Source of the DNA: QKMZ01 sp012965515
GTDB taxonomy: Bacteria > Cyanobacteriota > Vampirovibrionia > Obscuribacterales > Obscuribacteraceae
Direction of reading: 5' to 3'
NCBI GenBank assembly: GCA_937879965.1
Contig: CALFMP010000039.1
Coordinates: forward strand, 1 to 64,000
DNA length: 64,000 bases
Shown here: positions 61,573 through 64,000 of the stretch, piece after piece
Numbering within the stretch: position 1 is the stretch's first letter
Layout of the letters: every line of letters starts with the position of its first letter
Notes under the pieces: generated by a model
Told to the model about the DNA's origin: nothing
Database searches by the model: none
Seen by the model: only the letters and a program-made list of their open reading frames with translations
Position numbers and translations under genes: made by a program

Positions 61573-62268
61573 TCAGCGCCCGTTGCGCCGCCTGATGATT
61601 GCCTTGAAGACAGCATTCAGAACGGTGAGCGCCAACGACCACGGAATGATGCAGATAAGCCAATCGACCATGAACTGGTAAAACCAGACATGTCGGTCGG
61701 TCAGCCAATCTGGCAGCCACGAAACGACCGCACCTGCCCAGCCCCAGGCGAACCAGAGCATGGCGGCAAGTATGGCAAAGGCAAGCACGCAGTAGAGCGC
61801 GAACAGCCAATCGCGTGCGGTCATGGCGCGAATCTTCACCGGCAGACCGGCGAGATGTCGCAAAATAGTCACCGTCCCCTGGCGCAGCCTCGACGTGGCA
61901 CGGGCTGAGTTGTCGCGGAATCGCTGCCAGGCAGCGGGGGCGCGACGGGCGGCGGCATTGACAGCTCGGCAGCCCGACACCACATCCGGTATCACTACCG
62001 AAGTGAACAGGCAGACCACGAAGAAGAACATTCCTCCCAGCAGTCCATATGCGAGTCCGAGACTGAAGAACCCAACCAGCGCTTCCAGTGCGGCATCGCC
62101 GAAGCTCGCACCTTGTGCGATGGCGGTGTCATACATGCGCGCTGTGCTGAGTATCATCGCCGGCAGCGACAGGATGCCGAAGAGCACCCAGAACCACTGC
62201 GTCACCCGGCGAGGTGGCAATGAAAGCCGCTCCCCGCCAGGCAAAAGTTTTCTCCACCATTTGTTCAT
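61573..62268 (-). CDS. Membrane protein with basic central loop, 231 aa
   Basis: GAGGAA lies 7 bases before the ATG at 62268; 16 codons of open frame upstream are discarded. Four or five hydrophobic helices (about 20-45, 65-90, 165-185, 195-220). The loop between them (about 110-155) is Arg/Ala-rich and predicted cytoplasmic. The C-terminus is basic (RRRNGR). No recognised family. It belongs to a minus-strand series with cytidine deaminase downstream. Confidence 0.7.
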   Translation of the reverse strand: MNKWWRKLLPGGERLSLPPRRVTQWFWVLFGILSLPAMILSTARMYDTAIAQGASFGDAALEALVGFFSLGLAYGLLGGMFFFVVCLFTSVVIPDVVSGCRAVNAAARRAPAAWQRFRDNSARATSRLRQGTVTILRHLAGLPVKIRAMTARDWLFALYCVLAFAILAAMLWFAWGWAGAVVSWLPDWLTDRHVWFYQFMVDWLICIIPWSLALTVLNAVFKAIIRRRNGR

Positions 62269-62357
62269 TCGAGTTTCCTCTACTGGTGGGCTGGAAGAAG
62301 ATGGAGGCGTCACCACTGGATTCGTCGCTGTGTTTCAAGCTGTGGATAGGCCTGCAA

Positions 62358-62387
62358 ATGGGCGCATTTAATGCGCCCCTACGAGGT
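62358..62387. repeat. REP-like palindrome, copy 12
   Basis: AATGGGCGCATTTAATGCGCCCCTACGAGG; a more AT-rich centre than the others, but the GGGCGCAT and ATGCGCCC arms are the same family. Confidence 0.7.
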
Positions 62388-62401
62388 TTGAGAAGGAGCG
62401 G

Positions 62402-62809
62402 TTAGGCTTGACCGGCGATGATCGCGCGCTTGACGTAAAGCGCAACGAAGAGCACGACCACGACGGCTACCGACATCAGCAGCGACGAAACGAACGTCAC
62501 GGCGATGAGGGAAGGAACGACCGCCGCGCTGGCGAGCAGGAAGCTGGCGAAGAGGACCGTCATCACGAGCGACGACACCGCCTCCGACTTTCTGCGCTGG
62601 AGCAAGGGGTTGATGCCGAGCGCATCGCCGAGGATGCGACCGAGCACTCCACTGGCAACCACCACAACCTCTGACAGCACGGTCATGACCAGCACGGCGA
62701 GAATCCCGCCGTTGAAGTCGACCGCCCCCGTGATAGTGTTCAAACCCGGCATCACGAGCCCGAAAAGGGCAGCGAAGAAGGCCAGGTGGAAGAGAATGAT
62801 CTTGGGCAT
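62402..62809 (-). CDS. Membrane protein, 135 aa, unknown function
   Basis: AAGGAG lies before the ATG at 62809. Four hydrophobic helices fill almost the whole chain (about 3-25, 35-55, 80-100, 105-128) with a polar middle (GRILGDALGINPLLQRRKSE). The C-terminus KRAIIAGQA is basic. It follows the second MBL gene by 87 bases, with a hairpin between. No family recognised. Confidence 0.7.
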   Translation of the reverse strand: MPKIILFHLAFFAALFGLVMPGLNTITGAVDFNGGILAVLVMTVLSEVVVVASGVLGRILGDALGINPLLQRRKSEAVSSLVMTVLFASFLLASAAVVPSLIAVTFVSSLLMSVAVVVVLFVALYVKRAIIAGQA

Positions 62810-62830
62810 AGTTGGTCTCCTTGGTCAGCG

Positions 62831-62880
62831 ACCGCCGGATCACAAGTCCTGCCTTGCGGTAGAGCCTGTTCTCCGGCGGT
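62831..62880 (-). terminator. Hairpin after the second MBL gene
   Basis: ACCGCCGGA (62831-62839) and TCCGGCGGT (62872-62880) are perfect complements around a partly paired 32-base loop. No T-run follows on the minus strand; it may be a processing or partial terminator site. Confidence 0.55.
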
Positions 62881-62895
62881 TTGCTGCCTACTTGC

Positions 62896-64000
62896 TTACA
62901 GCTCGAAGCACTGCCGGCGCTGAGGCACGACAACCGACCAGCCGAGCGCCTTTTCGATGTGCCCTTTGAACTCCTCCAGCGCGCCGCCGTCCCCGTGAAC
63001 CAGGAACGTCTTACGCGGCTTGCTTTCGAAGTGGCGCATCCAGGCGATGATCTCTTCGTAGTCGGCATGTCCGGAGTAGTCGGACATGTACTCGATGGTG
63101 GCACGCACTGGCAGAACATTCCCGTGCACACGCACCTGCTTGGGCTTCTTGTTGACGAGGTCGTAGCCGAGCGCACCAGTGCCCTGGTAGCCGACGAAGA
63201 CGACCGTACTGTTCTTCTGCGGCAGGCGCTTTTCCAGGTGCTTCAGAATCTTGCCGCCGGCAGCCATGCCGGAAGAACCGACGATGATCACCGGTTCGCT
63301 GGCGTTCTCGTAAAGCCTGTTGGTCTGCGCCGCAGTCTTGCACTCGAGATAGCGAGGCGGGCTGAAAGCGTCCTGACCTTCTTCGAAGATCTGACGCGCC
63401 TCGTCATTCATGAGCGATGCCCACTTCCGGTGAACATCCGTGGCAGCTATTGCCATGCGGCTGTCCAGGAAGGTGGCGATGTTGGGAATACGACCTGCCA
63501 GCATGAGCGTACGCAAGTCGAACAGGACAGTCTGCACACGACCGACCGCGAAGGCGGGAATGACGATGACACCGCATCCGGTGCCACGCTCCTTCTGCTT
63601 GGCGCGCGCATAAGCCTTGTTGACGATGTCCTCGAGCACCGAGAGGCGATCACGCATCTGGTGCAGCTTGTTGCCGTACGTCGACTCCGTGATCACGTAG
63701 TCGGCGTGTTTGACCGGCGTCAGCTCCTTGAGCAGCGGCGTGTTGGGACGACCGACGTTGCCGGTGAAGCAAATCGTCTTCGCCTCGTCACCCTTACCCA
63801 GAGTGATGGTCACGACCGCAGCGCCGAGGATGTGGCTGGCTTCGGTGAAGCGCAGCTGCACGCCGTCGGCGATGTTGTAGAGCTGGTTGTAGTTGATGGA
63901 CTTGAAGAGCGGGAAGCACAGCGGAACATCCTCCGGTGTGTACAACGGCACGCTCAGCGGAATTCGCCGGCTCTTCTTGCCGCTTGCCTCCGCCTTCTTC
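62896..64000 (-). CDS. Second CPSF-like metallo-beta-lactamase / beta-CASP protein (cut by the window edge)
   Basis: The frame stays open to the right edge, so the N-terminal metal motif HxHxDH lies outside the window. The visible part matches the gene at 27593: TEASHILGA with motif 3 His, FTGNVG with Asn in place of the motif 4 Asp, SSGMAAGGK, YQGTGALGYDL, DYSGHAD and LVHGDGG. The segment before it (KKSRRIPLSVPLYTPEDV) aligns with the charged insertion of the paralogue. It is probably a ribonuclease of the YSH1/CPSF73-like group, or a non-catalytic partner. The hairpin at 62831 follows the stop. Confidence 0.85.
   Translation of the reverse strand, partial: KKAEASGKKSRRIPLSVPLYTPEDVPLCFPLFKSINYNQLYNIADGVQLRFTEASHILGAAVVTITLGKGDEAKTICFTGNVGRPNTPLLKELTPVKHADYVITESTYGNKLHQMRDRLSVLEDIVNKAYARAKQKERGTGCGVIVIPAFAVGRVQTVLFDLRTLMLAGRIPNIATFLDSRMAIAATDVHRKWASLMNDEARQIFEEGQDAFSPPRYLECKTAAQTNRLYENASEPVIIVGSSGMAAGGKILKHLEKRLPQKNSTVVFVGYQGTGALGYDLVNKKPKQVRVHGNVLPVRATIEYMSDYSGHADYEEIIAWMRHFESKPRKTFLVHGDGGALEEFKGHIEKALGWSVVVPQRRQCFEL

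Overview
The window looks like chromosomal DNA from a free-living, diderm bacterium with a large genome, roomy intergenic spaces and many proteins of unknown function. There is no rRNA, no CRISPR array, no transposase, no phage gene and no confident tRNA. The mixture of exported repeat and low-complexity proteins, a CPSF-like metallo-beta-lactamase pair, MBOAT/SGNH proteins, and frequent short palindromes between genes fits an uncultured environmental lineage. Obscuribacterales (Vampirovibrionia/Melainabacteria, the non-photosynthetic relatives of Cyanobacteria) is my best guess, but it is an inference that the sequence alone does not prove.

Layout. 0.4-2.2 kb: an amino-acid permease. 3.0-7.4 kb: an orphan protein, a receiver-like protein and a translationally coupled TldD/TldE metalloprotease pair. 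7.9-9.0 kb: an acidic protein with a small zinc-ribbon partner. 9.8-15.8 kb: histidyl-tRNA synthetase, a large protein built from MshEN-like repeats with a Pro/Ala linker, an SGNH-type protein and a degenerate GGDEF-like protein. 16.4-20.5 kb: a ZIP metal transporter, a phospholipase-D-like protein, a membrane protein and a TerB-like protein. 21.2-27.5 kb: several minus-strand genes of unknown function and a stand-alone leucyl-aminopeptidase N-domain. 27.6-31.8 kb: CPSF-like MBL nuclease, rhomboid protease, GDPD phosphodiesterase. 31.9-41.2 kb: exported and membrane proteins, including a three-gene small-membrane-protein operon with a 50-residue member, an EamA transporter, a PspA-like coiled coil, two paralogous tail-repeat proteins and a GT87-type glycosyltransferase. 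40.8-42.4 kb: thiolase with an HxlR regulator and a long dyad upstream. 42.4-44.3 kb: a long gene-free stretch.

44.3-50.8 kb is the clearest co-oriented block: patatin lipase, M28 peptidase, C26 gamma-glutamyl hydrolase, MFS (spinster-like) transporter, YihY/BrkB membrane protein and EamA transporter, with two start/stop overlaps or abutments, closed by a strong terminator. It suggests a lipid/peptide breakdown and transport unit. 52.6-55.3 kb is an MBOAT plus SGNH O-acylation pair. 56.1-57.1 kb holds a RelA/SpoT-like nucleotidyltransferase candidate. 57.5-60.0 kb is a TadG-like pseudopilin-assembly protein with an exported partner. 60.3-64.0 kb is a minus-strand run of fatty-acid hydroxylase-type protein, cytidine deaminase, two membrane proteins and a second CPSF-like MBL protein cut by the window edge; hairpins without T-tracts sit between the genes.

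Two themes cut across the window. First, about a dozen copies of a short REP-like palindrome (core GGGGCG-ACGCATGGCGT-CGCCCC, with compensated variants) lie between genes. Second, genes fall into two codon-usage tiers, GC-rich third positions (for example 4.5-7.4, 16.4-20.5, 44.3-50.8 and 60-64 kb) and a more relaxed tier (for example hisS, the 11-15 kb genes, 31.9-41 kb and 52-60 kb).
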